From: JASHVB01 sp963780805
GTDB lineage: Bacteria; Pseudomonadota; Alphaproteobacteria; Acetobacterales; Acetobacteraceae
Direction: 5' to 3'
DNA: 64,000 nt
NCBI GenBank assembly: GCA_963780805.1
Contig: CAWADP010000008.1
Span: 62,001 to 126,000 of the forward strand
Under the pieces are notes generated by a model. That model ran no database searches. It was not told where the DNA came from and saw only the letters and a list, made by a program, of their open reading frames with translations. Both the position numbers and the translations under genes were made by a program. The first letter of the stretch is position 1. The number at the start of each line of letters is the position of its first letter. This document shows positions 38,589-47,205 of the stretch, piece after piece.

Positions 38589-39871
38589 CGCCCGCCGCCC
38601 GCGTCGCCGCCACGGTTGATCTGCTGGCCGTCATCGAAGCCTCCCGCACCCGTCCGGCCGATGCCGTGGCCAGCGACTGGTTCCGCGCCCGCCGCTTCAT
38701 CGGCAGCAGCGACCGCCGGGCGGTGTCGGACCGGGTTTGGCACGTTTTGCGCCACTACCGGCGGCTGACGTGGTGGCTGCTGAGCGACAGTCCGCCCCGC
38801 CTGCTGATCGCCGCCTCTCTGCTGTTGGAAGGCACTGCGCTCGCCGCCATCGGATCGCTGTTCTCGGGCGGCCGCTTCGCCCCGTCGCCACTGGACCCAA
38901 CCGAACAAGCCGCCCTCCGCCGCCTCGAAGGCCACACCATCGACCATCCCGCTATGCCCGAGGCGGTGCGGCTGGAAATCCCCGATTGGCTGCTCCCCCC
39001 TCTAGCCGCGCGCTTCGGCCCTGCCACCCAGGCCGAACTCCACGCACTGCTGGAACCAGCACCGCTCGATCTGCGCGTGAACCTGCTGAAGGCCACCCGC
39101 GCGGAAGCCCGGGCGGCTCTGGCCGCCGAGGGCCTGCACGCCACGCCCACCCGTTTCTCGCCCTGGGGACTGCGCCTCGACGGCCGCCGCTTGGTGACCG
39201 CCGGCACCGCCTTTCAGTCCGGCCTGGTGGAGATCCAGGACGAAGGCAGCCAACTCGTCGCCGCCCTGGTGGACGCGCGCCCCGGCCACCGCGTCTGCGA
39301 CTATTGCGCCGGCGCCGGCGGCAAGACGCTGGCGCTCGCCGCCACGATGGAGAACCGCGGCCACCTGCTCGCCTGCGACACCGCCGCTGCCCGGCTGGAC
39401 AACGCCACCCGCCGTCTGCGTCGCGCTGGGATCGGCAATGCTGAACGCCATCTGCTGCTGCCTGGCGACAAATGGGCCAAACGAAGGGCAGGGACCTTCG
39501 ATCGCGTTTTGGTGGATGCGCCCTGCACCGGCACCGGCACCTGGCGCCGCAACCCCGATGCGCGGCAACGCCTGCAAGCTGCCGACCTTGCCGAACTGAC
39601 CGCCCGCCAGGCGGCCATCCTGGACGCCGCCGCCCCCCTGGTTCGCACGCACGGGCGTTTGGTCTACGCTACCTGTGCGCTTCTGGACGACGAAAACGAG
39701 GCCCAGGTGACAAGCTTCCTCACCCGCCATCCCGGCTTCTCGCTTGTGCCGCTGGCCCGCGCCTGGCCGCCGGACGGCCCGCCTCCCTGCGAGGGCGATT
39801 TCCTGGCCTTGACCCCCGCGCGTCACGGCACCGACGGCTTCTTCGCAGCCGTGCTGGAGCGGATTGCATGA
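38585..39871 (+). CDS. RsmB/NOP-family rRNA (cytosine-C5) methyltransferase
   Basis: A 428-residue SAM-dependent RNA methyltransferase. An N-terminal NusB-like helical region occupies about residues 1-140. The catalytic domain has the SAM-binding CDYCAGAGGKTLALAA at about 238-255. Two catalytic cysteines are seen: Cys314 in DAPCTGTGTWRRNP and Cys364 in YATCALLDDENE. Length and layout match RsmB-type 16S rRNA m5C enzymes. The GTG start overlaps the upstream dehalogenase stop, and its own stop overlaps the GNAT start (ATGA), forming a tight three-gene operon. Confidence 0.9.
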   Translation: MTPAARVAATVDLLAVIEASRTRPADAVASDWFRARRFIGSSDRRAVSDRVWHVLRHYRRLTWWLLSDSPPRLLIAASLLLEGTALAAIGSLFSGGRFAPSPLDPTEQAALRRLEGHTIDHPAMPEAVRLEIPDWLLPPLAARFGPATQAELHALLEPAPLDLRVNLLKATRAEARAALAAEGLHATPTRFSPWGLRLDGRRLVTAGTAFQSGLVEIQDEGSQLVAALVDARPGHRVCDYCAGAGGKTLALAATMENRGHLLACDTAAARLDNATRRLRRAGIGNAERHLLLPGDKWAKRRAGTFDRVLVDAPCTGTGTWRRNPDARQRLQAADLAELTARQAAILDAAAPLVRTHGRLVYATCALLDDENEAQVTSFLTRHPGFSLVPLARAWPPDGPPPCEGDFLALTPARHGTDGFFAAVLERIA

Positions 39872-40455
39872 TCTCGGTTCGCCGCGCACACAGGGGCGAC
39901 GCCATCGACATCGCCGAGGTGCACGTGGCGGCCTGGCGCAGCGCCTATCCCGGTATCCTGCCGGACGGCTACCTCACGAATTTGTCGATCACCACCCAGG
40001 CGGCGTACTATAGTGCGACGCTGCACGGGCCGACCGGCGTGTTCGTGGCCACCGTCTCGGGCGCCGATCTGCCTGCCGCCCGCGCATCCCGTTCCGGCAA
40101 CGCCTCCGCGATCATCGGCTTTGCCACCGCGGGGCGTTCGCGGAGCGGCGGCGAGATTGCCCGCCACCTGGGCGAAGGCGAGATCGAGACGCTCTATGTC
40201 CTGGACGACTGGCGGGAACGCGGCATCGGCCGCCGCCTGATGGGGGTCGCCGCGGCCTATCTGGCGGAAAGCGGCTGCCGGTCCGTCTACCTGTGGGTGC
40301 TGCGCGATAATCCCAGCCGCTGGTTCTACCAACGCCTCGGCGGCAAGCCGACAGTCGAGGCCACGATCCGCTTCGCCGGCCGCAACGTGCCGCAGACCGC
40401 CTTCGTCTGGGATCCGATCGAGCGCTTGCTCGCCGCCAGCCCCCAGGAATCGTGA
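39868..40455 (+). CDS. GNAT family N-acetyltransferase
   Basis: A 195-residue acetyl-CoA-dependent acetyltransferase. The acetyl-CoA pyrophosphate loop is seen in LDDWRERGIGRRLMGVAAAYL (R-x-x-G-I-G-R/K). The C-terminal segment LRDNPSRWFYQRLGGKP is the usual substrate-side beta-bulge region. The acceptor is unknown. The ATG overlaps the methyltransferase stop, so it is the third gene of the dehalogenase-RsmB-GNAT operon. Confidence 0.88.
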   Translation: MISVRRAHRGDAIDIAEVHVAAWRSAYPGILPDGYLTNLSITTQAAYYSATLHGPTGVFVATVSGADLPAARASRSGNASAIIGFATAGRSRSGGEIARHLGEGEIETLYVLDDWRERGIGRRLMGVAAAYLAESGCRSVYLWVLRDNPSRWFYQRLGGKPTVEATIRFAGRNVPQTAFVWDPIERLLAASPQES

Positions 40456-40486
40456 CAACAGTCGTGACAGCGAAAGGGGAAACGCC

Positions 40487-41332
40487 ATGCCGGTCATCGA
40501 TGTGCAAGTCCATGCTTACGAGAGCAACCATCCCGGCCGTCCGTGGGCGAGCGTTCTGCATGGACCAGCGGAGGTCACCGGCGACCAGATGGTCGCCGCG
40601 ATGGACGCGGTCGGCGTCGACGGCGCGCTGCTGGTGTCGCCCTTCGCCATGTACCGCTTCGACGGCAGCTACGCGCAGGAGGTCTACGCGAAGCATTCCG
40701 GCCGGTTTGGCCTGATCAAGCCGGTCGATCCGAACGATCCCGCGGTCGCCGACATCGTCGCCGATTGGGCCGCCCGGAAGGGCACGGTCGGCGTTCGCAT
40801 CATGCTGAACCGTGACGGCGTTGCCACCGACGCCGCCGATCCAGGCCTGAACCGGGTGCTCGCCGCCGCGGGGGCGCATGGATTGCCTGTGAATTTGATG
40901 GCCACCGGCCGGCTGGCGCAGGCCAGCGCTCTGGCGGCGCGCAACCCGAACACGCAGGTGGTGATCGACCACCTCGGGCTGCCGCAGCCGTTCGAGCCGC
41001 CGCCGTCCGCCGAACCTTTCGCCGACCTGCCGAATCTGCTGGCCCTGGCAGCGCAGGACAACATCGCAGTGAAGGTCAGCGGTGCCTGCACGCTGTCGCA
41101 TCAGCCGTTCCCGTACAACGACATCTGGGATCCGCTGGCCCGCGTGTTCGACGCGTTCAGCTTCGGCCGCTGCATGTGGGGCACTGATTGGACCCGCGCC
41201 GTCGCGCTGCTGACCTACGCGCAGGGCGTGGATGCATTCCGCGTCACCGACCGCCTGTCGAACAGTGACCGCGCCGCATTGATGGGCGGGACTCTGGGAC
41301 GCATCTATAAGTGGTCCCCATCGAAGGGCTGA
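40487..41332 (+). CDS. Amidohydrolase-2 family protein (TIM-barrel metal hydrolase/decarboxylase)
   Basis: A 281-residue protein of the amidohydrolase_2 family. The N-terminal metal motif is altered to DVQVHAYES (usual form D-x-H-x-H). Later landmarks are GVRIMLNRDG, VVIDHLGLPQ with the conserved barrel His, and MWGTDWTR with the conserved Asp. Loss of the first His of the HxH pair fits the lactonase/decarboxylase-like members that use fewer metals. Substrate unknown. It starts 31 bases after the GNAT gene on the same strand and may belong to the same transcript. Confidence 0.8.
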   Translation: MPVIDVQVHAYESNHPGRPWASVLHGPAEVTGDQMVAAMDAVGVDGALLVSPFAMYRFDGSYAQEVYAKHSGRFGLIKPVDPNDPAVADIVADWAARKGTVGVRIMLNRDGVATDAADPGLNRVLAAAGAHGLPVNLMATGRLAQASALAARNPNTQVVIDHLGLPQPFEPPPSAEPFADLPNLLALAAQDNIAVKVSGACTLSHQPFPYNDIWDPLARVFDAFSFGRCMWGTDWTRAVALLTYAQGVDAFRVTDRLSNSDRAALMGGTLGRIYKWSPSKG

Positions 41333-41346
41333 TGCGACACCTCGCG

Positions 41347-41610
41347 TCATAATATTTCGTTGTGCCCCATACCTCGCATGTAATCGAGGAACCTGCGCCC
41401 GCTGACCGGAATCATCGTGACGGCATAGCACTCTTTGTCCGGCGGAAAGCGGCGCCGCGGCGGCGGTGAGAAGCGAATCATCCAGTTGGCGGTTGAGGCC
41501 TTGGAAACCCCGCCCGCATCTGCACGTTCGCGATTCGCCGAGCCGGTGCGCGTGCGGCGATCAATATCGCGGCGCGCACGCAGCGCGGCGCAGTCTGGCG
41601 TTGGTAACAA
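41347..41610 (-). CDS. Possible small hypothetical protein
   Basis: An 87-codon open frame whose C-terminal third (CYAVTMIPVSGRRFLDYMRG) has protein-like composition, while the N-terminal half is Arg-rich and less convincing. No family recognised and no clear ribosome-binding site. It could be a fragment of a larger lost gene. It lies in the 430-base gap before the MNIO operon. Confidence 0.25.
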   Translation of the reverse strand: MLPTPDCAALRARRDIDRRTRTGSANRERADAGGVSKASTANWMIRFSPPPRRRFPPDKECYAVTMIPVSGRRFLDYMRGMGHNEIL

Positions 41611-41617
41611 ATTGTTA
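41605..41617. promoter_or_regulatory. AT-rich palindrome upstream of the MNIO operon
   Basis: TAACAAATTGTTA is a perfect 13-base palindrome in an AT-rich patch, about 150 bases before the first gene of the operon. It may be a repressor or activator site. The rest of 41333-41765 has no convincing gene. Confidence 0.4.
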
Positions 41618-41765
41618 ACGCATTATTGTGCCAAACCACCACGCGTGACTGATAATGATGCCGTTCCGCCAGCGCGCGAGATGCCGAAAATTGATGCGAC
41701 GCGCGCGACCGAGCACGGGCTCAAGCTGTCAGCCAAGATCGTAATCATAACAGGAGGAAGCGCCC

Positions 41766-43757
41766 ATGGCTACGCAACCGATGTCACGGCGGCACGTCGG
41801 CGCCGGTGCCCGGCAGCCGCGCGATCCCAAGCTCGAGTCAACCGATGTCGCCGCGTTGCGCGCCATCGCCCAGGCGGCTGTCGAGGTCGAACTGTTCACC
41901 ATCCCGCTTTATATGACGACGCTTTATTCGATTCAGGGTATGCACCAGATCACCGGCAAGAATAATGCATTTTATCAAAACCGCCTGTGGCCCGGCCCCA
42001 CCGCCACTGCCCGGCCGGAGACGCCGAATGAAACCGCATTCAATATCATCTTCTCGGTGTTCATCCAGGAGATGCTGCATCTGCAGCTCGCCGCCAACAT
42101 GGCGACGGCGATCGGCCATACTCCCGATTTCACCGCTTCGGCGCTGCAGGCGAAGGATACCCACGCCTGGACGTGCTACGGGCCGGACAAGACCATCATC
42201 CCCTACATCGTCGATCTGCGGGACACCAGGGACTACAAGGACGTAAAGGTGAATCTCGGGCCGGTGTCGGCCGAGCAATTGAAGCTCTTCCTGGCGATAG
42301 AGCAGCCGGAAGAGCTGGCGCAGGCGAACATCGAGGGCGTGGAGACGAAATATCCCATCAAGGTTCCGTTCGAAAACTGGGAGCCGGGCAAGCCGCTGCC
42401 CATGTTTGGCACCATCGGCAGGATGTACCAGTGCTACCATGACTACCTGCACCTGAAATATACCAACGGCTCCACGTTGTGGGAAAAGGCATACAATCCA
42501 GGCGGTCAGCAAAACGATCTGTTCAACAACTTTGGCGGCTCCGGCCATCCGATGCGCGAGTTCATGGGGTTTGAGTCGACGATCGCGCTCACCTATCCCG
42601 ACATCGCGTTCAGGCAGATGTTGGACATGATGGACGCCATCACCGACCAGGGCGAAGGTAGCGTGCTGAAATCCGTTCCGGAGCTGCTGACGGCAGTGGA
42701 AAAGCGCTACCAGCCGTCCCTGCCAGGCTTGGAGTCCGACTATCCGGACTTCGACGACATCGGCAAGCTGATCGAATCCGCCGACGCGCCGGCACGATAC
42801 GACAACGACAGCAAAGACCACTACGAACGTTTCCAGCAGGTGGCGGAGGCCGTCGATCGCATCCAAACCTGGGGACCGTGGCTGAAGCAGCACGGTCCAT
42901 GGACCGCCGCCGATCTTGTGGTGGCCGGGAAGGAACCGCCAATCAATCCAAAGCTGCCTTCAGCGGCGGACGTCGCCGCCGCGCTCAACACGCTCGCAGC
43001 GCCCGATGCCGGACAGGACTATTACAAGTTGCTCAGCCAGGCGGCGATCGGCGCGATCGCCGGCGTGACCACGGTCCTGAACAAGTTCTGGAATGCGGAG
43101 GACCAGCAGAAGTCCCCTGTCGGCTTCCCGTTCCCTTCGATGGCCGGGGCGGGCGATCGCCTGGCGATCTGCTGGGCGGTGTTCGGCAAGGCGCCGGACC
43201 TGAGCATCGGCCTCGAGCCGCCGGTGGCCAATACGCTGTATCATTCCTGCCAGGCGATCGATTACACATCGCCGCAGCCGGGCACCAATGCCTGCGCGCA
43301 GGTGACCGTCTTCCATGCCTGCCGCGGTTCCAACGATTGCCGCGCGCGAGGCGGGTGCGGCTTTGTGCAACTCACGACCGGTGGCGGAAGCTGCAGCACC
43401 ATGTTGGCCGCCAGCACGGCAATCGGAACGCGCACTTTCGGCGCAGGGTGCAATCCTTTCGCCGGCGACGCTTTCTCCGCGCCCGGCGACAACAAGTGCG
43501 CCACATTCGGCGGCTGCGCCGTGCCGATCTCGGCCTCGCAGCTCTTTCCGAAGAGCGGACACATGCAGTTATTCAAGTTCGACAACAGCGGGGGCGAATG
43601 GAAGGCGGAGCCGACCGGACGGCCGCTGTTGTTCGCCGTCGGCGACAACGTGCACGATGTGGCTTGGAAGGCCTATAAGGAGGTCATGGGCCTCGATGAC
43701 TCGTTGGCGGCGCCGGCGCCCACGACTTTGCGGCTGGCCTTCCCGCCTTCGACGTGA
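41766..43757 (+). CDS. VioB-like ferritin-fold protein with Cys-rich C-terminal domain (probable MNIO substrate)
   Basis: A 663-residue protein with two parts. The N-terminal ~330 residues match the ferritin-like domain of the VioB/iminophenyl-pyruvate dimer synthase family. Diiron-type carboxylate/His helices are visible in AAVEVELFTIPLYMTTLYSI and FIQEMLHLQLAANM (an ExxH). After a ~150-residue linker comes a Cys-rich region with nine cysteines at 495, 510, 519, 525, 531, 543, 562, 578 and 584. It contains HACRGSNDCRARGGC and DNKCATFGGC, two related N-x-C-x3-GG-C motifs resembling Cys motifs I recall in small proteins encoded beside DUF692 enzymes. No signal peptide is evident. AGGAGG lies 6 bases before the ATG. 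Its stop overlaps the start of the MNIO gene. Substrate status is inferred. Confidence 0.8.
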   Translation: MATQPMSRRHVGAGARQPRDPKLESTDVAALRAIAQAAVEVELFTIPLYMTTLYSIQGMHQITGKNNAFYQNRLWPGPTATARPETPNETAFNIIFSVFIQEMLHLQLAANMATAIGHTPDFTASALQAKDTHAWTCYGPDKTIIPYIVDLRDTRDYKDVKVNLGPVSAEQLKLFLAIEQPEELAQANIEGVETKYPIKVPFENWEPGKPLPMFGTIGRMYQCYHDYLHLKYTNGSTLWEKAYNPGGQQNDLFNNFGGSGHPMREFMGFESTIALTYPDIAFRQMLDMMDAITDQGEGSVLKSVPELLTAVEKRYQPSLPGLESDYPDFDDIGKLIESADAPARYDNDSKDHYERFQQVAEAVDRIQTWGPWLKQHGPWTAADLVVAGKEPPINPKLPSAADVAAALNTLAAPDAGQDYYKLLSQAAIGAIAGVTTVLNKFWNAEDQQKSPVGFPFPSMAGAGDRLAICWAVFGKAPDLSIGLEPPVANTLYHSCQAIDYTSPQPGTNACAQVTVFHACRGSNDCRARGGCGFVQLTTGGGSCSTMLAASTAIGTRTFGAGCNPFAGDAFSAPGDNKCATFGGCAVPISASQLFPKSGHMQLFKFDNSGGEWKAEPTGRPLLFAVGDNVHDVAWKAYKEVMGLDDSLAAPAPTTLRLAFPPST

Positions 43758-43814
43758 GCCCCGCCTTCGACGTGAGCCCCGCCTTCGACGTGAGCCCCGC
43801 CTTCGACGTGACCA
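43743..43814. repeat. 18-bp tandem repeat spanning a stop/start junction
   Basis: Four units start at 43743, 43761, 43779 and 43797 (CCGCCTTCGACGTGAGCC; the last is partial). The first unit holds the stop of the ferritin-like gene and the GTG start of the MNIO gene. Each further unit adds SPAFDV to the MNIO N-terminus and an in-frame GTG. Confidence 0.85.
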
Positions 43815-44764
43815 AGGCCGGCGAACCACAGCCTGTCTGTCCTGATCGCCTGGGTTTGCCGAACCTGGGCGACGGGGTCGGGTTGCGCAGCGTGCATTTC
43901 CGCCATCTGATGCACACGCCGCCACGCGACTGGGGTGTCGATTGGTTCGAGATCATCAGCGAGAACTTCATCGACAACCGAGGCTATGCCGCCCACGTGC
44001 TGGAGACCGTCGCCGCACATCGTCCGGTGGTGATGCACGGCGTGTCGCTGTCGATCGGCAGTTCGGCGCCGCTCGATCGCGACTATCTGCGGAAGCTGCG
44101 CGATCTGGCGGCGCGCGTGCAACCGGCATGGGTGTCGGACCATCTGTGCTGGACCGGCATCAACGGCGTCAACACGCACGATCTTCTGCCGATGCCGCTG
44201 ACGCCGGAAAGCTTCATCCATGTGGCGGACCGGGTGCGTGCCGTGCAGGATTTTCTCGGACGCGCGCTGGTGCTGGAGAACCCGAGCACCTACCTGCAAT
44301 TCCAGGCTTCAACGATTCCCGAATGGGAATTCCTGGGCATGTTGGCGGAGGCAACGAGCTGCGGATTGCTGCTGGATGTCAACAACGTGCATGTCAGTGC
44401 GACAAATCACGGCTTCGACGCGCCCACATACATCGACGGCCTGCCTGCGGACCATATCGTGCAAGTGCATCTGGCCGGCTTCACCGACCACGGCACGCAT
44501 CTGATCGACACGCACGATCATCCGGTAGCGGCGGCGGTCTGGCCGCTTTATCTGCGCGCGCAGCGGAGAACAGGTGGTGTTGCCACGTTGCTCGAATGGG
44601 ATGCGCGCATTCCACCGTTCGCCGACCTGCTGCGCGAGCTGAGCAAGGCCCGGCTGGCGCGGGCCGGCATCATGCCGGCGGTCGCCCGGGTGCCGCGAGG
44701 AACGGCAGATTCGGTGTCGACGCCACTGCAATTCCAACTCGGTTTCGCGCATGAGCCCGTCTAG
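43754..44764 (+). CDS. DUF692 multinuclear non-heme iron-dependent oxidase (MNIO)
   Basis: A 336-residue TIM-barrel enzyme of the MbnB/TglH/BufB superfamily, which uses two or three iron atoms and O2 to modify cysteines in ribosomal peptides. Candidate metal ligands lie in the usual order: MHGVSLSIG (His95), VSDHLCW (Asp129, His130), LENPSTYL (Glu175), LLDVNNVHVS (Asp208), VHLAGF (His239), DTHDHPV (252-256) and LEWDARIP (Glu281, Asp283). The first 19 residues are a three-fold SPAFDV repeat absent from a typical family N-terminus, so the true fold begins near GVGLR. It overlaps the upstream gene by GTGA and the downstream partner by 14 bases. Confidence 0.93.
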   Translation: MSPAFDVSPAFDVSPAFDVTKAGEPQPVCPDRLGLPNLGDGVGLRSVHFRHLMHTPPRDWGVDWFEIISENFIDNRGYAAHVLETVAAHRPVVMHGVSLSIGSSAPLDRDYLRKLRDLAARVQPAWVSDHLCWTGINGVNTHDLLPMPLTPESFIHVADRVRAVQDFLGRALVLENPSTYLQFQASTIPEWEFLGMLAEATSCGLLLDVNNVHVSATNHGFDAPTYIDGLPADHIVQVHLAGFTDHGTHLIDTHDHPVAAAVWPLYLRAQRRTGGVATLLEWDARIPPFADLLRELSKARLARAGIMPAVARVPRGTADSVSTPLQFQLGFAHEPV

Positions 44765-45560
44765 CCTCGCTGCGCTGCAGGCTTGGATGCAGGCGCGTGT
44801 CACGGCGGGCACCTGGCGGTCAACCGAGGGCGAAATCCCCGACGTGGTTGCCGGTTCGGCCGCCCTGCCGGCCGCAGCGCGGCTGGGCATCTACGCCAGC
44901 AGCTATGTCGCGCGGCTCGCCGAATGCATGCGTGCGGAATTCCCTGCCCTGCGCACATTGATTGGCGATCAAGTATTCAACCTGTTCGTTGGCGGTTATC
45001 TTAGCGCGCGGCCTCCGTCCTCCTTTTCGCTGTATGATCTTGGTGCGGGGTTCGCGGATTATCTCGAGGCAACCCGCCCGCACCCCCATTCCGGCCGCGG
45101 AACTCCGGAAGCATTGCCTGCAAGCCTGGCGCGGCTGGAACGGGCAATGGCCGAATGCGAGCGCGCGGAAGGCGTCGAGGACAGCGAGCGCCGTTCATTC
45201 GATCCGCTGTCGCTGCTGGACGACCCGCAAATGCGGTTGCGCGCTCCGCCAAACCTGAAGCTGTTACGGCTGGACTTCGATTTTGCCCCGATCCTGGCAG
45301 CAGCGCGGGGCGTAAGCGTTCGGGAAATGCCGCGCGCCTGCGATGCATTGGTGGCAGTTGCCCGCAGCCGATACCGCGTGCAGGTGCACCGGCTGGAACC
45401 TTGGTCGTTTGCGTGGCTTGCCGCGCTGGCAGAGACGGGTGGCGATGTGCTGGCCTCCATATCGGTTGCCGCGAGCGTCAGCGGGCGTGACCGCGGCGCG
45501 ATCCTCGCCGATCTGATGCTATGGCTGCCGGTCGCGACGGAGCGGGGTTTCGTCGCTTGA
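44751..45560 (+). CDS. DUF2063 (MbnC/BufC-like) MNIO partner protein
   Basis: A 269-residue protein of the DUF2063 family, which accompanies DUF692 enzymes and helps present the precursor peptide. The N-terminal helical domain shows LGIYASSYVARLAECMRAEF, then LRTLIGDQVFNLFVGGYLSA, the family core. The remainder is a mixed alpha/beta domain with LKLLRLDFDFAPILAAAR. The label putative DNA-binding attached to this family is historical. It overlaps the MNIO gene by 14 bases and ends 58 bases before a convergent LLM monooxygenase, so the operon has three genes. Confidence 0.9.
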   Translation: MSPSSLAALQAWMQARVTAGTWRSTEGEIPDVVAGSAALPAAARLGIYASSYVARLAECMRAEFPALRTLIGDQVFNLFVGGYLSARPPSSFSLYDLGAGFADYLEATRPHPHSGRGTPEALPASLARLERAMAECERAEGVEDSERRSFDPLSLLDDPQMRLRAPPNLKLLRLDFDFAPILAAARGVSVREMPRACDALVAVARSRYRVQVHRLEPWSFAWLAALAETGGDVLASISVAASVSGRDRGAILADLMLWLPVATERGFVA

Positions 45561-45617
45561 TGCCAGCCCGCCAAATGCCCGCCAAATGAACGACTCTCCG
45601 GCGGCACGTGCAGCCCT

Positions 45618-46961
45618 TCAGGCACGCTGGTTTGGGAAGAACCTGTTTTCCGGACGCGGCAGGCCGAGGTTCTCGCGCAATGTGGTGCCTTCGTATTCCT
45701 TCCTGAACAAACCACGGCGTTGCAGTTCCGGCACCACGCGATCGACGAAATCGTCCAGCCCGCCCGGGAGATAGGGGAACATGATATTGAAGCCGTCGCA
45801 GGCACGGGTGGTCAGCCATTCCTCCATCTGGTCGGCAATCATCGCCGGCGTGCCGAGGATCCCCGGCCCGCCATAGCCCCCGAGCCTCTGCGCTAGCTGG
45901 CGCACCGTCAGGTTCTCCCGCCGGGCCAGCGTGATGGCGCGTTCACGTCCGCTCTTGCTGGCGTTCGTTTCGGGGACGTTGGGCAGAGGTTCGTCCGGAT
46001 CGAAGCGCGACGCGTCGGTGCCGAGCGCGATCGACAGCGACGCGATGGCGCTGTCGTAGTGCACCAGGCTGTCGAGAACGGCGCGCTTCTCCTGCGCCTC
46101 GGCCAGCGAATCGCCGACCACGACGAAGGCTCCGGGCAGGATCTTCAGATGGTCGGGGTCACGACCGAGATTCTCCATGCGGCCCTTCACATCGGCATAG
46201 AACTCGCGAGCGCCGTCGATGTTGCCGGTGCCGGCGAAGATCACCTCGGCTGTTTCGGCAGCAAGCTGGCGGCCGTCGTCCGAGGCGCCCGCCTGCACGA
46301 TAACCGGCCAGCCCTGGACCGGGCGGGCGATGATCAGCGGGCCGCGGACCTTATAGTATTCGCCTTGGTGGTTCAGCACGTGCATGCGGTCGGGATTGAA
46401 ATAGATGCCCGCCGCCTGGTCGCGGATGAACGCATCTTCCGCCCAACTGTCCCACAGGCCGGTGACCACGTCGTAGAACTCGCGGGCGCGGCGGTAGCGC
46501 TCCGCATGGTCCATGTGCTCTTCCAGGCCGAAGTTCAGCGCCGCATCGGGGTTGGACGTGGTGACGATGTTCCAGGCAGCGCGGCCATTGCTGATGTGGT
46601 CGAGCGAGGCGAAACGCCGCGCCACATGATACGGCAGGTCGAAGGTGGTGGAGCCGGTGGCGATCAGGCCGATGTGGTCGGTCACCATCGCCAGCGCCGA
46701 GAGCAGGGTGAAAGGCTCGAACGAAGTGACGGTGTGGGAGCGCTTTAGGGCGTTCATCGGCATGTTCAGCACGGCCAGGTGATCGGCCATGAAGAAGGCG
46801 TCGAACTTGCCGCGTTCCAGCGTGCGGATGAAGCGTTTCAGGTGGGACAGATTGAAGTTTGCGTCGGGATACGCGCCCGGATAGCGCCAGGCGGCGGTGT
46901 GGATGGTGGTGGGGCGCATGAAGGCGCCGAGACGGAGCTGGCGGGGAGGGGGCATGGCCAT
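45618..46961 (-). CDS. LLM flavin-dependent monooxygenase, NtaA/SnaA/DszA type
   Basis: A 447-residue FMNH2-dependent monooxygenase of the NtaA/SnaA/DszA/SoxA group, longer than single-domain LLM proteins. Signature stretches are the N-terminal TAAWRYPGAYPDANFNLSHL, then ARRFASLDHISNGRAAWNIV, NPDRMHVLNHQGEYYKVRGP and WPVIVQAGASDDGRQLAAE. These enzymes oxidise chelators, thioethers or organosulfur compounds with a separate flavin reductase, which is not adjacent. It converges with the MNIO operon, so any functional link is speculative. Confidence 0.92.
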   Translation of the reverse strand: MAMPPPRQLRLGAFMRPTTIHTAAWRYPGAYPDANFNLSHLKRFIRTLERGKFDAFFMADHLAVLNMPMNALKRSHTVTSFEPFTLLSALAMVTDHIGLIATGSTTFDLPYHVARRFASLDHISNGRAAWNIVTTSNPDAALNFGLEEHMDHAERYRRAREFYDVVTGLWDSWAEDAFIRDQAAGIYFNPDRMHVLNHQGEYYKVRGPLIIARPVQGWPVIVQAGASDDGRQLAAETAEVIFAGTGNIDGAREFYADVKGRMENLGRDPDHLKILPGAFVVVGDSLAEAQEKRAVLDSLVHYDSAIASLSIALGTDASRFDPDEPLPNVPETNASKSGRERAITLARRENLTVRQLAQRLGGYGGPGILGTPAMIADQMEEWLTTRACDGFNIMFPYLPGGLDDFVDRVVPELQRRGLFRKEYEGTTLRENLGLPRPENRFFPNQRA

Positions 46962-47205
46962 GCGCGGAGCGTCCCTGTTTGCCCGGCTATCCTACACCGG
47001 CCGCCATGCGCGCGTCAGCCGGCGTCGGGCCGAACGAACCCGGCATGTGACACCAGGTGCCCGAGCCATTGACCCTGGCCTTGGTCCGTTTCGCGGCCCA
47101 AGCCCACAAGGGGAGGGGTGTTCTTTCCCCTCCGATCGCCGTTTCATTCAAGGCGGGTCGGCCGCCGCGGCCGGCGGTCAACTCGCCATGACACTTTGGC
47201 ATTCG

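Noticed and set aside
40112..41431. A 439-codon minus-strand ORF opposite the GNAT and amidohydrolase genes
   Set aside because: Antisense to two well-supported genes; the product is low-complexity and unrecognisable.
45618..46961. LLM monooxygenase as a fourth member of the MNIO operon
   Set aside because: It is on the opposite strand and convergent, so it is not co-transcribed; a functional link cannot be argued from position.
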